DNA from: Tritrichomonas musculus
Taxonomy: Eukaryota > Parabasalia > Tritrichomonadida > Tritrichomonadidae
Length of the DNA stretch: 64,000 nt
Reading direction: 5' to 3'
Assembly (NCBI GenBank): GCA_039105265.1
Contig: JAPFFF010000002.1
Location: 3,100,001 to 3,164,000, forward strand
A program made the translations under genes and the position numbers. Of the stretch, positions 1 to 9,892 are shown in pieces. The notes under the pieces are model-generated. The model saw nothing but the letters and a program-made list of their open reading frames with translations, did no database searches and had not been told where the DNA came from. Within the stretch, counting starts at the first letter, position 1. The number at the start of each line of letters is the position of its first letter.

Positions 1-289
1 ATTCGATATCTGACCAAGAGAAAAGAAAACAGGAAAAAGATTGTTTTTAATTACTATGTAGAATTTATATATATTAATAAATATAGATTTTATTTAATGA
101 AAAAATTATTATTACTTTGAATCCAAATATATTTTGTTATTTTACTTGCTTTAGATTAAAGTTGGAAAAAGATTGAAATCAATTCGCAAGTTTTAAAAAT
201 TCTTTTGGCAATTTCATGAATATGAATGAAATTAATTTGAAGTATGCAATGATAATTTCAAATAACATTATATTGTATCATTTTGACAG

Positions 290-720
290 ATTTCTAATAA
301 TAATGATTTCATCATAATCGATAATTCTATTTTTTTCTATTTCTACATTATATTTATTTTCTCATAATGAATATTGTTTTGCTTTTGAGATGATTTCATT
401 AATTGGAATATCTTCTAGACGTGAAAATTTCAATTTGAACTCAATCTCAAATATTTGTAACACATATTCATGAATTGGATGTTGATGAACAACAAAGCAT
501 ACACAATCTGTTAATATTTTCTTTACTTCATCATTAAATGCTTCGTTTCTCCATCAATTTATTCAATATTTTCTGAAATAGATTGGCTTTTCCAAAAATA
601 CATCATAACTTTATTTTATGATATAACTGTAACTCTTTTGGTAAGTCTTTTTTGATTATCATCAACATTCATACACTCAATTGTTATATCAAAATGTTGC
701 TGATTTCAATTGAAAGGAAA
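290..720 (-). pseudogene. decayed coding remnant, unknown family
   Basis: On the minus strand this stretch still reads as protein in patches but in more than one frame and with stop codons. One patch reads HFDITIECMNVDDNQKRLTK, and a later patch reads VHQHPIHEYVLQIFEIEFKL followed by FSRLEDIPINEIISKAKQ before a stop. The amino acid texture (balanced charged and hydrophobic residues, no poly-N/K/I bias) differs from random AT-rich DNA, which is the evidence that it was once coding. No start codon with a continuous frame is left. I do not recognise the family with certainty. It is most simply a dead copy of a multi-copy host gene family. Confidence 0.45.
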
Positions 721-926
721 TTTGGTCAGCTTTTTTTTTTGAACTTTTTAGATTTTTTCTTCTCAATTTGGTTTTTTTAAATTGTAAAATAATGTTCAAA
801 AACAAACCTAATCAATTTAAACTTTTTCAGAGACATGCAACTATTCAAATAATAAACGTTCTCACATTCAAAAAATAACGTACTGGATTTGTACCTTAAA
901 AATTCAAAAATTAATATTTTTTTCAG

Positions 927-1058
927 GCCATTTAATAATACAAAAAGTTTTGACGATAATTCTGTAATGTATAATCTGTTTGCCGTAATGATTTTTAATA
1001 AGTAAACTATTCAAAAAAAGGTGAAGTTGCCGTATTTTATATAACCGCCGAAGGTCTA
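927..1058 (-). mobile_element. solo end of the 658-bp inverted-repeat element
   Basis: About 130 bases match the right end of the element at 19663-20320. Shared blocks include CAAAAAGTTTTG, AAACTATTCAAAAAAAGGTG and ATATAACCGCCGAAGGTCTA, which is the terminus. No matching left end (TAGACCTTTCG type) is visible upstream, so this is a truncated copy. It carries no gene. It shows that the element family is present at least twice in this window. Confidence 0.7.
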
Positions 1059-1748
1059 ATTTTTCTGTCCAGCACAATAACTTGTTTATTAAATTTATAA
1101 GTAAAGACTATTAACCATTTATTGTTATAATTATTTTTACTATTAATAAATTGATTCATAAATCATGCTTTTGTTAAATTGATTTTTTTATGATTTTTGA
1201 TGGCCGAAAAAACTTTTGTTTTAATATCTTATGATAATAAATGATTATATTATATAAATAATATAATTTTGAAATTGATTTTGAAAAATATTTTTTATTT
1301 ATGGAGATAAATATAAAATAAATTATAAAAAAATACGTTATTTTGACTCGTACCTCTAAGTTGAGTAATTTAATTTCTAACAAGTTTGATATGCAAATTT
1401 AGATTCATTTTCAAGTAATTAGAGATTTTGAGATTATAAATTCGAATAACATCATAAATATTAGTAAATTATGATGGCCTGACAAAATATGATATATATC
1501 ATTTTGTAATAATCAATTTGAGAAATTATATTTTTTTTGTATACTTTATTTTTATCAATTAAAATATTACTTAACTTTTTGAGAAAATATATCTCAACTC
1601 ATAAAAATCATATATAATGCATAAATCAATGCATTATTAGAAAATTAATGAATAATACGGAAAAAGCTTTTTTTATTGTTATGCGTTTTTAAAAATATTA
1701 TTTCAATCATTTTCAAATAGCAACGATAATTGAAATAATACTTAATTA

Positions 1749-2504
1749 ATGGCTTATAAGTTACACGTACGTGTCATAGAAGCAACAGATATCGCAAAGA
1801 TGGATGCTAATGCATCTGATCCATATTGTATTTTAAAAACTAGTTCCGAAACTCAAAAAACCAGAGTTATTAAAAATGATATGCATCCTCGTTGGAATCA
1901 AGAATTTCATTTCACCATTAGTTCCCCACAAAGTGGATCCCTTAACATCAAAATGAAGGATAAAGATATTATAAAAGACGATGACATGTCAACACTTGAT
2001 ATTCAATTATGCGCTCTTCCAGTTGGTCAAGTTATTGATCAATGGTATGATATGATACCATGCAAAAAAGTCAAAAAAGGTGGTCGAATTCATTTAACTT
2101 TGAATTTAGGTTTAGCTGGCACACCACCATTCACTCAATCTGCTCCTCAAATGGGCTTTGCCGGTCCCTACCCAGGCGCTTATCCAGGCGCTTATCCACC
2201 TCAAGGCTATCCACCTCAAGGTTATCCACCCCAAGGCTATCCACCCCAAGGCTATCCACCTCAAGGTTATCCACCTCAAGGTTATCCACCACAAGGTTAT
2301 CCACCACAAGGCTACCCACCACAAGGCCAGTATCCACCACAAGGCCAGTATCCACCACAAGGACAATACCCACCACAAGGTCAGTATCCACAACAAGGAC
2401 AGCATCCACAACAAGGACAATATCCACCCCAAGGTCAATACCCACCACAAGGTCAGTATCCACCACAAGGCCAATATCCACCACAAGGATATCCTAAGAA
2501 ATAA
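1749..2504 (+). CDS. C2-domain protein with PPQGY-repeat tail
   Basis: The 251-residue protein has one C2 domain at residues 1-120, opening with YKLHVRVIEATDI. It keeps acidic ligands typical of Ca2+-dependent membrane binding: D19 and D24 in MDANASDPY, and a KDKD...KDDD loop near residues 75-85. Residues 140-251 are a low-complexity tail of QGYPP and then GQYPPQ repeats, like the tails of annexin VII, synaptotagmin-like plant C2 proteins and squid rhodopsin. Such tails can self-associate. Likely role: Ca2+-dependent binding to phospholipid membranes. There is no signal peptide or membrane segment, so it should be cytosolic. The ATG is the only sensible start, directly before the C2 fold. The TAA stop is followed by A, giving the UAAA context used as a poly(A) signal in trichomonads. 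A second C2 protein with a Q/N/P-rich tail lies at 25243-26196. Confidence 0.9.
   Translation: MAYKLHVRVIEATDIAKMDANASDPYCILKTSSETQKTRVIKNDMHPRWNQEFHFTISSPQSGSLNIKMKDKDIIKDDDMSTLDIQLCALPVGQVIDQWYDMIPCKKVKKGGRIHLTLNLGLAGTPPFTQSAPQMGFAGPYPGAYPGAYPPQGYPPQGYPPQGYPPQGYPPQGYPPQGYPPQGYPPQGYPPQGQYPPQGQYPPQGQYPPQGQYPQQGQHPQQGQYPPQGQYPPQGQYPPQGQYPPQGYPKK
2185..2490 (+). repeat. in-frame 15-bp and 18-bp tandem repeats in the C2 gene
   Basis: Two adjacent arrays encode the tail of the C2 protein. The first uses about ten 15-bp units of the type GGCTATCCACCTCAA (encoding GYPPQ). From about 2325 the unit becomes 18 bp, GGCCAGTATCCACCACAA (encoding GQYPPQ), repeated about nine times. Units differ at third codon positions, so the array is not freshly amplified throughout. 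Length should vary between isolates. Confidence 0.9.
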
Positions 2505-2982
2505 AAATTTTGACCATATAATCTTTTATATAAATGAATTATGACCCAATTTCTAACTTTTTTAAAAATTTTAAATGAATTAAAAAGAATAGATCCATTT
2601 TCCAAGTTCTAATGATAATTCATGTTAACTTAACTTCTGAAATTCGAAGTATAAAAAAATCCAAGGTATTTCTTATATAAATTAATTTTAGCCAGACCTT
2701 CCTAATTATAGCCAAAAAGTGGAAATCATTCAGAAAAGAATAACTATATTTGAGTTGATCATAATATACAATAAGTATATTATATATATTCTTATATTTC
2801 AAAAGATAAAGTGGTTTCAAAAATGATATTCTTTTGAAATGTTTTCAAAAAGTTAAACTTTTATAAGAGGTTGATTATCTTTTTTGCAACTTGCAACTTG
2901 CAAGCACTTTATAAATATTATAATAATTCAAAATTTAAGTGAAGTCAGCGTCAGCACCTCCGTAAAAATAAAAAAATGTCTA

Positions 2983-3013
<31 letters not shown>

Positions 3014-3130
3014 TAAGATGTAATATTTTTTGAAAAGCATTTAGAGAAAATGAAACAGGCAATTAATATGCACAAAAATCTATATAAAAAAAACAAATAA
3101 AAATAAAAAAAAAATTAAAAATAAAGAAAA
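2505..3130. other. intergenic, with a fragment of the 263-bp hairpin element
   Basis: No gene is visible. Bases 2713-2737 repeat exactly 25 bases of the left arm of the hairpin element at 50266-50528 (CAAAAAGTGGAAATCATTCA and the next five bases), and AGACCTTC at 2694 resembles the arm's outer end. A long A-run lies at about 2990-3013. Confidence 0.6.
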
Positions 3131-3349
3131 TTAAATATTTGAACGGCGATGCTTTAAAGTTTTAGACATCTCTTTATTTGGCTTCATAAAATCAATCGAG
3201 GTTTGCAGGTTTGAGCTTCTTCGATGAGCATGTGAACGTACCATTGTTTTACCAACTGCTTCTGGCTGAATGTTGAAAGTCGTATCAAATGAATTGCAAT
3301 GAGGAGATCTAATAAAAGGAGATTCTTGATTGTATGTTTCGTTAGACAT
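3131..3349 (-). CDS. small basic protein, unknown
   Basis: A 72-residue reading frame with higher GC than its surroundings and a non-repetitive composition. It is rich in Ser, Arg and His, with clustered sites such as RSHAHRRSSN and KHRRSN that resemble basophilic kinase targets. No domain, signal peptide or membrane segment is visible. It stands alone between two gene-free stretches. I do not recognise it. The composition argues for a real gene, but the short length means chance cannot be excluded. Confidence 0.4.
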   Translation of the reverse strand: MSNETYNQESPFIRSPHCNSFDTTFNIQPEAVGKTMVRSHAHRRSSNLQTSIDFMKPNKEMSKTLKHRRSNI

Positions 3350-4150
3350 TATTAAAAATGAAAATAATAAAAAAAATTGAATAGAAAATTTTCTAAAATT
3401 TCGGTTTTTCTATAGCCATTTCCTCAGAAATTTCAATTTATATTTAGAAACAATCCAAATACTATTTTTTATAATTCATTCATTCATAATAATATTTTAT
3501 ATGACATATTTACGTTTTTTTTTTAGACTCAAACATTGAATACTTTTAAAATTTTGTTTTTTTTGAAAACTATAGAAAATTTGAGAACCTTGACCAACTA
3601 ACAAAATCTTCTGACATCTTTTCTTATTCAAACTACTTGAGTCCATTTACCAACAATATACATCTTGCCAATGATCATTTTGTTCGAATATGCGTATGAC
3701 TTTGTTATTGCAATTACTCAAAAATTATAATCAAATTTGATATAATACTTGTTTTTAACGTATATTTTTTTATAATGCCTTCGTTCAAAATATTAAGGCA
3801 ACTTCATTTCTGAATGCTAGCTTGAAATACAAAAATGATGAAACTTATGCTTTGTAATTTGGTTTTCTAACGATTTTTTTTTTTTTTTTTTTTGCTTTTG
3901 AACTTCATTATTTTTATTCACTCTAATAATATTTCCCTTAAAATTGAAGGATACGTGCATTTATATAGAAAACTTTTGCATCCGCACCAAATTTATATTG
4001 TACTTCTTTTTTTTATCCATTTCAATTACTTCTCATTTGAAAAATAATATAGAATAACTATTGAATCAACATTTATTAACCTTGATAAAAACCAAAATTG
4101 ATAGATTTAATAAATAATATTTTTATTTAAAGAAGTATGAGATTTGACAT
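3350..4150. other. intergenic, nothing recognised
   Basis: AT-rich sequence with T-runs (for example about 3877-3894). I find no tRNA, repeat copy or coding remnant that I can support on either strand. Confidence 0.5.
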
Positions 4151-5375
4151 TTAAATCAATTTACCATGCATTTCAAAGTCAGTTAACATTAAATCGTCAC
4201 CATTTTGCCAAATTTTATCAATTTGTCTCATTTGAATATATTTATATTCTTTTTGCTTTCTACTGTCAATTGTAAAAGTGTGAACAAGCTTTAATCCATT
4301 CAAAGATGAATTATTTTTTTGTTCATCCAAAATGTCCCATTTTGAATTGTCATTTGATCCTTCAATTACCCATGACTTTGGATTTTGATAATTTTTACCA
4401 TTGTTGCCTGATTTGATTGTGTAGTGAGTCATGATTATTCGATGATTTACAAAGCCAAAACGAATCCACTCATTCTAAAGTGGTTTTCTTCACCACGATT
4501 CACTATGTAATTTAATTCACCATAACCGAAATTTGTTGATGAGCAAGTGGGTTTCAATTCATTCTCAATTTTTCCGTTTATATATATGGTTATTTTTTAT
4601 CACTTTCGTACTTAAATTCAATGCATCTCTTTTTGTATCGTTCTTTATGATTTTAATCGTTATTTTCAATGACATTTTTCTTTAAACGTAACGAAACAGA
4701 TTTCCATATTTCACTTGTTATGTCAGAAATATCAAAAATATCGACAAATTCACTCACAGATTCTGAACTGACATTTGAGAAAATGACGAATTCATAAAGA
4801 AAAAAAATATTCTGTAAAATTCATTGATGAATTTTATAAGCTGGTCTTCGTCTTTTGTTTGAAGATGCTTGTTATTCGTTCAATTATTTCAATTCCAACT
4901 TCTTTTTTAATCTCTTCTTTTTGAGTGTCAATCACTTCACCAAAGTTGCTTGAAATGAAGTCAATGCCAATTGAAATGTTTTTTGAATAAAAAGTTGGAA
5001 ATAAAATGTGCTTTTTGAGAATTCGGAAAACATTTTCTGTTGCAAGTTTTTCTTTGTCATTGAAATTGAATATTTCAATTGAGTCGTTTTGAAAAGTGTC
5101 AAAAAAATTTCATCGTATGAAATTTCATTTCGTTTAAATGCGACAAGATTAAGAATGGTTGTGAAGTCTCCTTTGTTTTTAGTGTTGAAATAGAATTGAT
5201 AAACTGCTGGATCAACTGCGTGAATGTGGCAGATTAGCGGTGATATAAGATCTGATATTAATCGACTTGTTTGAAATTCTTCACCATTGACTATAAAGGT
5301 AAAATTACCATATGTTTGGATGGGCACATTTGAAATACTTGGTGTTTTGAGTTGTATATAACTTTTAGAGCTCAT
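4151..5375 (-). pseudogene. BTB / F5-8 type C (discoidin-like) protein, broken
   Basis: The remnant reads on the minus strand. The 5' part starts at MSSKSYIQLKTPSIS and contains YGNFTFIVNGEEFQTS followed by LISDLISPLICHIHAVDP, the start of the BTB-like region of a large trichomonad family. Near 4440-4570 comes ELKPTCSSTNFGYGELNYIV and then NRGEENHF, and from 4432 down THYTIKSGNNG, NPKSWVIEGSNDNSKWDILD and YKYIQMRQ, the F5/8 type C fold that ends such proteins. These three parts are in order but in different frames, with stop codons around 4440 and missing sequence between about 4600 and 4930. Intact members would be continuous. It is therefore a dead family copy, and the long residual similarity suggests fairly recent decay. 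Confidence 0.75.
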
Positions 5376-5420
5376 ATGTTGATAGTTTACTTTAATTTTA
5401 AAATGTATAATATTGACCAT

Positions 5421-6182
5421 TTATTTGACCTTTTTTATGAAATTATTTTTTTTTTTCCAAAAATTTCTTTGGTAATAAATAATAAGACAATGCATTTTTA
5501 TCTGATATATTTATGTGAGAGATGATTGAGAAATCGATTAATGAAACATTGATATTCTTTGGCAGCAAATCAAAATCATACAGCTTTACATGATAACTTA
5601 AGTTTAATACTCAACGATGGAGAGTTTCTTCTACGTGATATTGAAATAATCTATTTTTTTTTTTTTTTTTTTTTTACATACTGCTGAACAAAATTGCTTT
5701 TTTTTTTTTGGGGGGGGGGGGAGAATTAATGAAGAAGGAATTTATTTAAAACATGATGCTAGAGAGCAATTCATTATTTAACACTTGCTGCATATGAAGA
5801 CAATGATAAACAAAATTAGTATTTATTAATATGGCGAATTCATGAGGTGGGAAATTAATGAAAGCATTCATTCTTTGTAAATTGCAGCAGCCGAAATAAA
5901 ACATCGAAGCATCATTTATTTTGAAAATAGATGTATTTCCAGCTATATTATCCAATTGATTCATTATTTATGAACATCTGCATATTTAAATGATCTTCAA
6001 TTAAATTAAATAAAATAAAAAAGCATTTTTAGGTACTAAAATAAAATAAAAGATAGTACTGCTTTATTGAGCTTTAATAGAAGTAAATTGTCACAACTTA
6101 AAAACATCTCTTTTGTATAATATAATATATAATCCAATAATATAGCATAGAAATAAAAAACGATTATCTTTATCTGCTGCAT
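5421..6182. other. intergenic with coding-like scraps and a T/G homopolymer
   Basis: On the minus strand, 5460-5600 reads LYDFDLLPKNINVSLIDFSI and SHINISDKNALSYYLLPKKF, and 5746-5964 is a 72-residue open frame with a protein-like composition. Both look like pieces of decayed genes next to the BTB pseudogene, not a working gene. A run of T at 5650-5675 and a second T-run ending in 12 G at 5710-5721 are present. Confidence 0.4.
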
Positions 6183-6602
6183 TTATTTTCCAATTTTCGC
6201 TTTTAATTCTTTAATTTTTGAATCAACTTGAGCTCCATTTCCTTCAACAATTGAAGCTAATTCAGTCAAATTTCCATAGAAAAACGATACATGCGGAATA
6301 TGGCGAACTTGAAAATCTTGACGAGCTGTTCGAACACGATCTACATCGACAACTAAAAAAAGAACATCTGGATGACTTTTGATAACTCGAGGAAGCTGAT
6401 ATGATAATATTTTGCAATCAATACACCATGGCGCTTGAAAATCTACAACGACGAGGCCATCAAAATTTTGAACTCTTTTTTCTATTTCGTTTCGACCATA
6501 ATCAAAGATTTCGAAGTTCTTTGGTGCACCTGGAGGAGTTATAGAATAAGAAAATGCAGTGAGTTTAAAGAAAAAAAATAAAGATGATAATAATTGTATC
6601 AT
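6183..6602 (-). CDS. secreted or ER thioredoxin-like protein (WCIDC)
   Basis: 139 residues. The N-terminus MIQLLSSLFFFFKLTAFSYS is a signal peptide or anchor. A thioredoxin fold follows: VVVDFQAPWCIDCK places the redox cysteines at C60 and C63 after the usual Trp, and RHIPHVSFFYG carries the cis-Pro loop. Expected role: disulfide exchange in the secretory pathway or at a membrane. The active site CIDC differs from the CGPC of cytosolic thioredoxin and from CGHC of protein disulfide isomerase. The open frame continues upstream to 6749, but that part is tRNA-Trp sequence, so the start is placed at 6602, downstream of the tRNA terminator. Only one thioredoxin domain is present, and there is no KDEL signal at the C-terminus (KAKIGK). 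Confidence 0.85.
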   Translation of the reverse strand: MIQLLSSLFFFFKLTAFSYSITPPGAPKNFEIFDYGRNEIEKRVQNFDGLVVVDFQAPWCIDCKILSYQLPRVIKSHPDVLFLVVDVDRVRTARQDFQVRHIPHVSFFYGNLTELASIVEGNGAQVDSKIKELKAKIGK

Positions 6603-6633
6603 AGATGATAGATAATTTTGGAAGAATCCTAAC

Positions 6634-6648
6634 AAAAAAAAAAAAAAA
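6634..6648 (-). terminator. Pol III terminator of tRNA-Trp
   Basis: On the minus strand a run of 15 T starts four bases after the tRNA discriminator base. This is the standard Pol III stop signal. It lies between the tRNA and the thioredoxin-like start codon 31 bases further on. Confidence 0.85.
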
Positions 6649-6652
6649 GCAA

Positions 6653-6724
6653 TGAGGCCGAAGGGAGTCGAACCCCCAACCTTGAGATCTGGAGTCTCAC
6701 GCAATACCATTATGCTACAGCCCC
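6653..6724 (-). tRNA. tRNA-Trp (anticodon CCA)
   Basis: The minus strand folds as a full cloverleaf. The acceptor GGGGCTG pairs with CGGCCTC and leaves discriminator A. The anticodon arm is TGAGA / CTCCAGA / TCTCA, giving anticodon CCA. The T arm is GGGGG / TTCGACT / CCCTT. There is no intron. Confidence 0.92.
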
Positions 6725-7079
6725 TATTAGTTCTAAGAAAAGATATCAATATAAATAGATAATATAACTTTTAAACAAAATCTATATGTCCCATATCCTA
6801 AATAAATAAAATTTTTCACAAAATTTTTATCTTATTTTGTTTAAAAAACATAATAAATATTGCAGCATTTATTTTGAATTAAAATTCTGATATTGCTCAT
6901 TCACCACAAGCATTCATGTTTATTTTCGATGTTTTAATTTTATACATATTTTATTTACCCAAATCAAAATTTAATTTGCTTTAATGTCAAAAATATCATA
7001 AATGCAGCTTATTTTATTAATATTTATTGTTTTAATAGAAGATTGTTTTGCCAAAAAATTTTGTCATATAAAAATTTAA
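6725..7079. other. divergent promoter region
   Basis: 355 AT-rich bases between tRNA-Trp (minus) and the 766-codon gene (plus). Apart from the initiator-like TCATA at 7064-7068 I see no other element. Confidence 0.5.
7064..7068 (+). promoter_or_regulatory. initiator-like motif TCATA
   Basis: Matches TCAYW, the Inr consensus of Trichomonas vaginalis in which the A is the transcription start. Its A is 14 bases before the ATG at 7080, which fits the very short trichomonad 5' leaders. Confidence 0.45.
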
Positions 7080-9380
7080 ATGAAAGCAAAAGAAAGGGAA
7101 ACCCTCGAAAAGAATAAAGAATTATATGAAGATATCCAAGAAAAATTTTCTGGAAATGTTAATTATATGCAAATACTTAATTTAATACCTTCATACGCCG
7201 AAAAGGAAATAATTTCCGAATTTAATATTGATGACATATCATTGAATTTATTTTTAATCAATCTTTTGAAATTTCGAGGCCGCTGGCAAGAAGAAAAATG
7301 CGATTTTTTGGTTCCCGTTTTTATTCCTGTTCCCTTAAAGGAAGACTGTTTTAAATTAATTAATTCACTTTATCATTCTACAGAAGAACAAACAGATCAA
7401 TTAGCTCGAGTACTCTTTGAAAATTTTGGATTTGACAGTAAATCATTTTTATTTGATTACTTTGTCAACGTTTGCTTTCCAAATTTATATCAACATTTCT
7501 TATCAATTAATAACTGTGAATCAGCAGCTTCAATATTAAGATCATTGATTACATATGCCAAATTCCAATCGCAAGCCGCCATTTTTGCAACTTGTCTTGT
7601 ATCAACATTTATTTTAAACTGCTATCCATTCATACAAGAGTTTCGCCAAAATTTCACTTATAAAACTTTGTTTGTAGGTGGCAATGATTTTCCTGAACCT
7701 ATTACTCCATTCAATGATTCATTTTCAGAATCTATAATTTACTTGACAAAACACCATATATCAATACTGAAATATTTCTTTGACGAATTATCAGATATGC
7801 AGGAAACTTTGATTGACAAGTTATTTACTGGTCTCTTCTTTAATATTCAAACTATGAACCAATACATTTTCAAATATCTTCATTTAAATAAAGAAGATGT
7901 TGCTGGCAAAATGCTCGAAATAATAAAAGGTTTATTTAAAAATGATTCTGCTGGCTATACTTATCCAAATTTTGAAGAAGACCTTTTTTATAATTCAAAT
8001 ATCCGTTTCACATTAACTCGTGCAGATGTTTATGTTTTGTCAGAAATCAATAATGTGCGCGATGACAAAACTAGGTTTGACATCTTTTTAATTGATAATC
8101 TTGTCATGCCAGAAATGACTATGAATGATGCATTTTCTATTTATTTCAGAAACAGAACGATAGAATCTGATACTAAAAAACAAACAAAACCATCAGTTCC
8201 TATTGATTCACCTAAAACCGACTTGAATAAATGGGATGCAATTAAAGACCAAGCACTTATTAAAGGTATTGATCCAATTTCTCTTCTTGATTTCAAAACT
8301 AATGACGCTACACTTAGTTTGGATATTTTTAAGAAAGAATGCCAAGCCAACAAAATTATGGAAGATATTCTTCGAGATAGAATGAAATCAATTACTTACC
8401 TCAAGCAAATCAAACAACTTATTTCTCAAGTTCTCAGCGAGACTTTTCTATCATATGCTAAATTTGACTTAGGCACTCAGCAAACTGTTGATGTAAATGT
8501 AAAATGGAATACTTTTGCAGTAAACTTTTTAAAAGTAAATATCAGTAGATACTTAACAGATACAAGCAAGAGTCCTCTTACTGCAAAAAGTATTAAACTT
8601 ATCGAAGATACACATTTTGAATTATTACCAAATGAAGATTTTGAAGATTTTGTACAATATTTTACTGATTTTCAAAACGCAATTTTATTGCCTTATTTAT
8701 CTCAAAGACCAAAAGCCCCTCCAGAATTGCCAAAAAGAAAAACACAGCAATCCATAAAGAAGGATGCTACCCCAAATAAATACTCAACTATGTTTCACTG
8801 GCTTCAAACCCTACTTCAATATGAAGAACTTTTTACATTCAATAAAATTGAGATTGATTCCAATATTGAATCCAAAATAACATTTAATACGGAACAAAAC
8901 TCTGAACCAATTGTACCATTTTATAAAGTGAGTAATTTATTGAAATATGTTAATGAAGCTGTTATTGACGAATCTGAAAGTGGTAAAAAAACTCAGAAAG
9001 GAGTCTTTATGAAAATATTTAGTGGCAAACCACAATTTTCTAACGAATTCATTGCACATTTTATTGTCGCCATTAATGAGATTTACCAAGAGATTAATGA
9101 TTGGAAGAGAACCTATGAATTAGAAGAAGAAGAAATGAAATGTAGAGAATCTGATCCTAATGATTTTGGCAGAGATGATGATGATGATGATGAAGAACCA
9201 AATATTTATGAAGTTGATGTTCCTGATCTAGTATTTTCCACGGTTAGATTAGAATTCAAAAAGATTTATAGAATTATAAATGAAATTACGCAGACAAATC
9301 CACTTTTAATACCTCCTCAGCATATTGAGGCTTTGAATCAAATGAAAGAAGTTTTTGAAAAGAGGAAAACAAGTAAATAA
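7080..9380 (+). CDS. 766-residue helical protein, unknown
   Basis: I do not recognise this protein. It is mostly predicted-helical and non-repetitive, with no signal peptide or clear membrane span, so it is probably cytosolic. Residues 1-320 are rich in aromatic and aliphatic residues (for example LFDYFVNVCFPNLYQHF), as in helical-repeat or GAP/GEF-type regulators, but no catalytic motif of RasGAP, VPS9 or TBC domains is visible. Residues 365-385 and 545-570 are Lys/Pro-rich linkers. Near residues 700-712 lies a short acidic run of Asp (DFGRDDDDDDEEP). The start is the first ATG, 12 bases after an Inr-like TCATA. Its 3' end converges on the 1828-codon gene at 9893. A conserved trichomonad protein is the most I can say. 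Confidence 0.75.
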   Translation: MKAKERETLEKNKELYEDIQEKFSGNVNYMQILNLIPSYAEKEIISEFNIDDISLNLFLINLLKFRGRWQEEKCDFLVPVFIPVPLKEDCFKLINSLYHSTEEQTDQLARVLFENFGFDSKSFLFDYFVNVCFPNLYQHFLSINNCESAASILRSLITYAKFQSQAAIFATCLVSTFILNCYPFIQEFRQNFTYKTLFVGGNDFPEPITPFNDSFSESIIYLTKHHISILKYFFDELSDMQETLIDKLFTGLFFNIQTMNQYIFKYLHLNKEDVAGKMLEIIKGLFKNDSAGYTYPNFEEDLFYNSNIRFTLTRADVYVLSEINNVRDDKTRFDIFLIDNLVMPEMTMNDAFSIYFRNRTIESDTKKQTKPSVPIDSPKTDLNKWDAIKDQALIKGIDPISLLDFKTNDATLSLDIFKKECQANKIMEDILRDRMKSITYLKQIKQLISQVLSETFLSYAKFDLGTQQTVDVNVKWNTFAVNFLKVNISRYLTDTSKSPLTAKSIKLIEDTHFELLPNEDFEDFVQYFTDFQNAILLPYLSQRPKAPPELPKRKTQQSIKKDATPNKYSTMFHWLQTLLQYEELFTFNKIEIDSNIESKITFNTEQNSEPIVPFYKVSNLLKYVNEAVIDESESGKKTQKGVFMKIFSGKPQFSNEFIAHFIVAINEIYQEINDWKRTYELEEEEMKCRESDPNDFGRDDDDDDEEPNIYEVDVPDLVFSTVRLEFKKIYRIINEITQTNPLLIPPQHIEALNQMKEVFEKRKTSK

Positions 9381-9892
9381 GTTAGCTTTTTTTTTTTATA
9401 TTTTGAAATTACTAAAATACTCTAATCATATCATCATTTTAGGAATTATTATTTATTCTAAATCATTTTAATGAATACATCACTGATTATTTAAATCAAT
9501 TAAAAAAAAAAAACCTCCTTTCAATTATATGATATTAAAAAAAAAAAAAAAAGATGAAAATGACAATTATTCATATGAATTGATTTAAATAATCAAATAA
9601 ATTTGATGCTTATTTTAGCAGAAATAGTTTTTTATTTGATACTAATAATCAAAAGACAAATTCATTTTTAAATAGTCTCAAACTTATATGATGTAGAGTC
9701 ATTTGATTACACAAACAAAATCATCAAATCCAAGCAAATTAGTTGAAAATTTGAACAGAAATCAGATATCTCAAAATATCATTAAGATAATCATTTGTTA
9801 TTTGAAAATAAGTAAGAAAATAACATATAGAAGAGAAGAGAAAAGAAGTACATATGCATATATATAAAATTAAACATTTTACTAATTCTAAT
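9381..9892. other. convergent 3' intergenic region with an 18-bp inverted repeat
   Basis: Separates the 3' ends of two large genes. It has A-runs near 9501-9512 and 9538-9552 and a perfect 18-bp inverted repeat (annotated separately). No gene is seen. Confidence 0.6.
9484..9595. repeat. perfect 18-bp inverted repeat between converging genes
   Basis: TGATTATTTAAATCAATT at 9484-9501 recurs as its exact reverse complement at 9578-9595, separated by 76 bases that are mainly A-runs. The arms could form a stem in RNA from either gene, or the whole may be a small foldback element. It lies about 100 bases past the stop codon at 9380 and 300 bases past the stop of the opposite gene. Confidence 0.7.

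Larger units (their letters stand above)
1..1748. other. gene-free AT-rich region with decayed pieces
   Basis: Apart from the coding remnant near 290-720 and the transposon end at 927-1058, I see only AT-rich sequence with homopolymer runs. The last 200 bases would contain the promoter of the C2 gene that starts at 1749. No clear TCAYW initiator lies within 30 bases of that start. Confidence 0.5.

Noticed and set aside
2060-2497. Overlapping long open frames on both strands over the C2 gene
   Set aside because: They are shadows of the 15/18-bp repeats; no frame other than the C2 one has a domain or sensible start.
6603-6749. Extended N-terminus for the thioredoxin-like protein
   Set aside because: The extension translates tRNA-Trp and its T-run; the ATG at 6602 gives a proper signal peptide.
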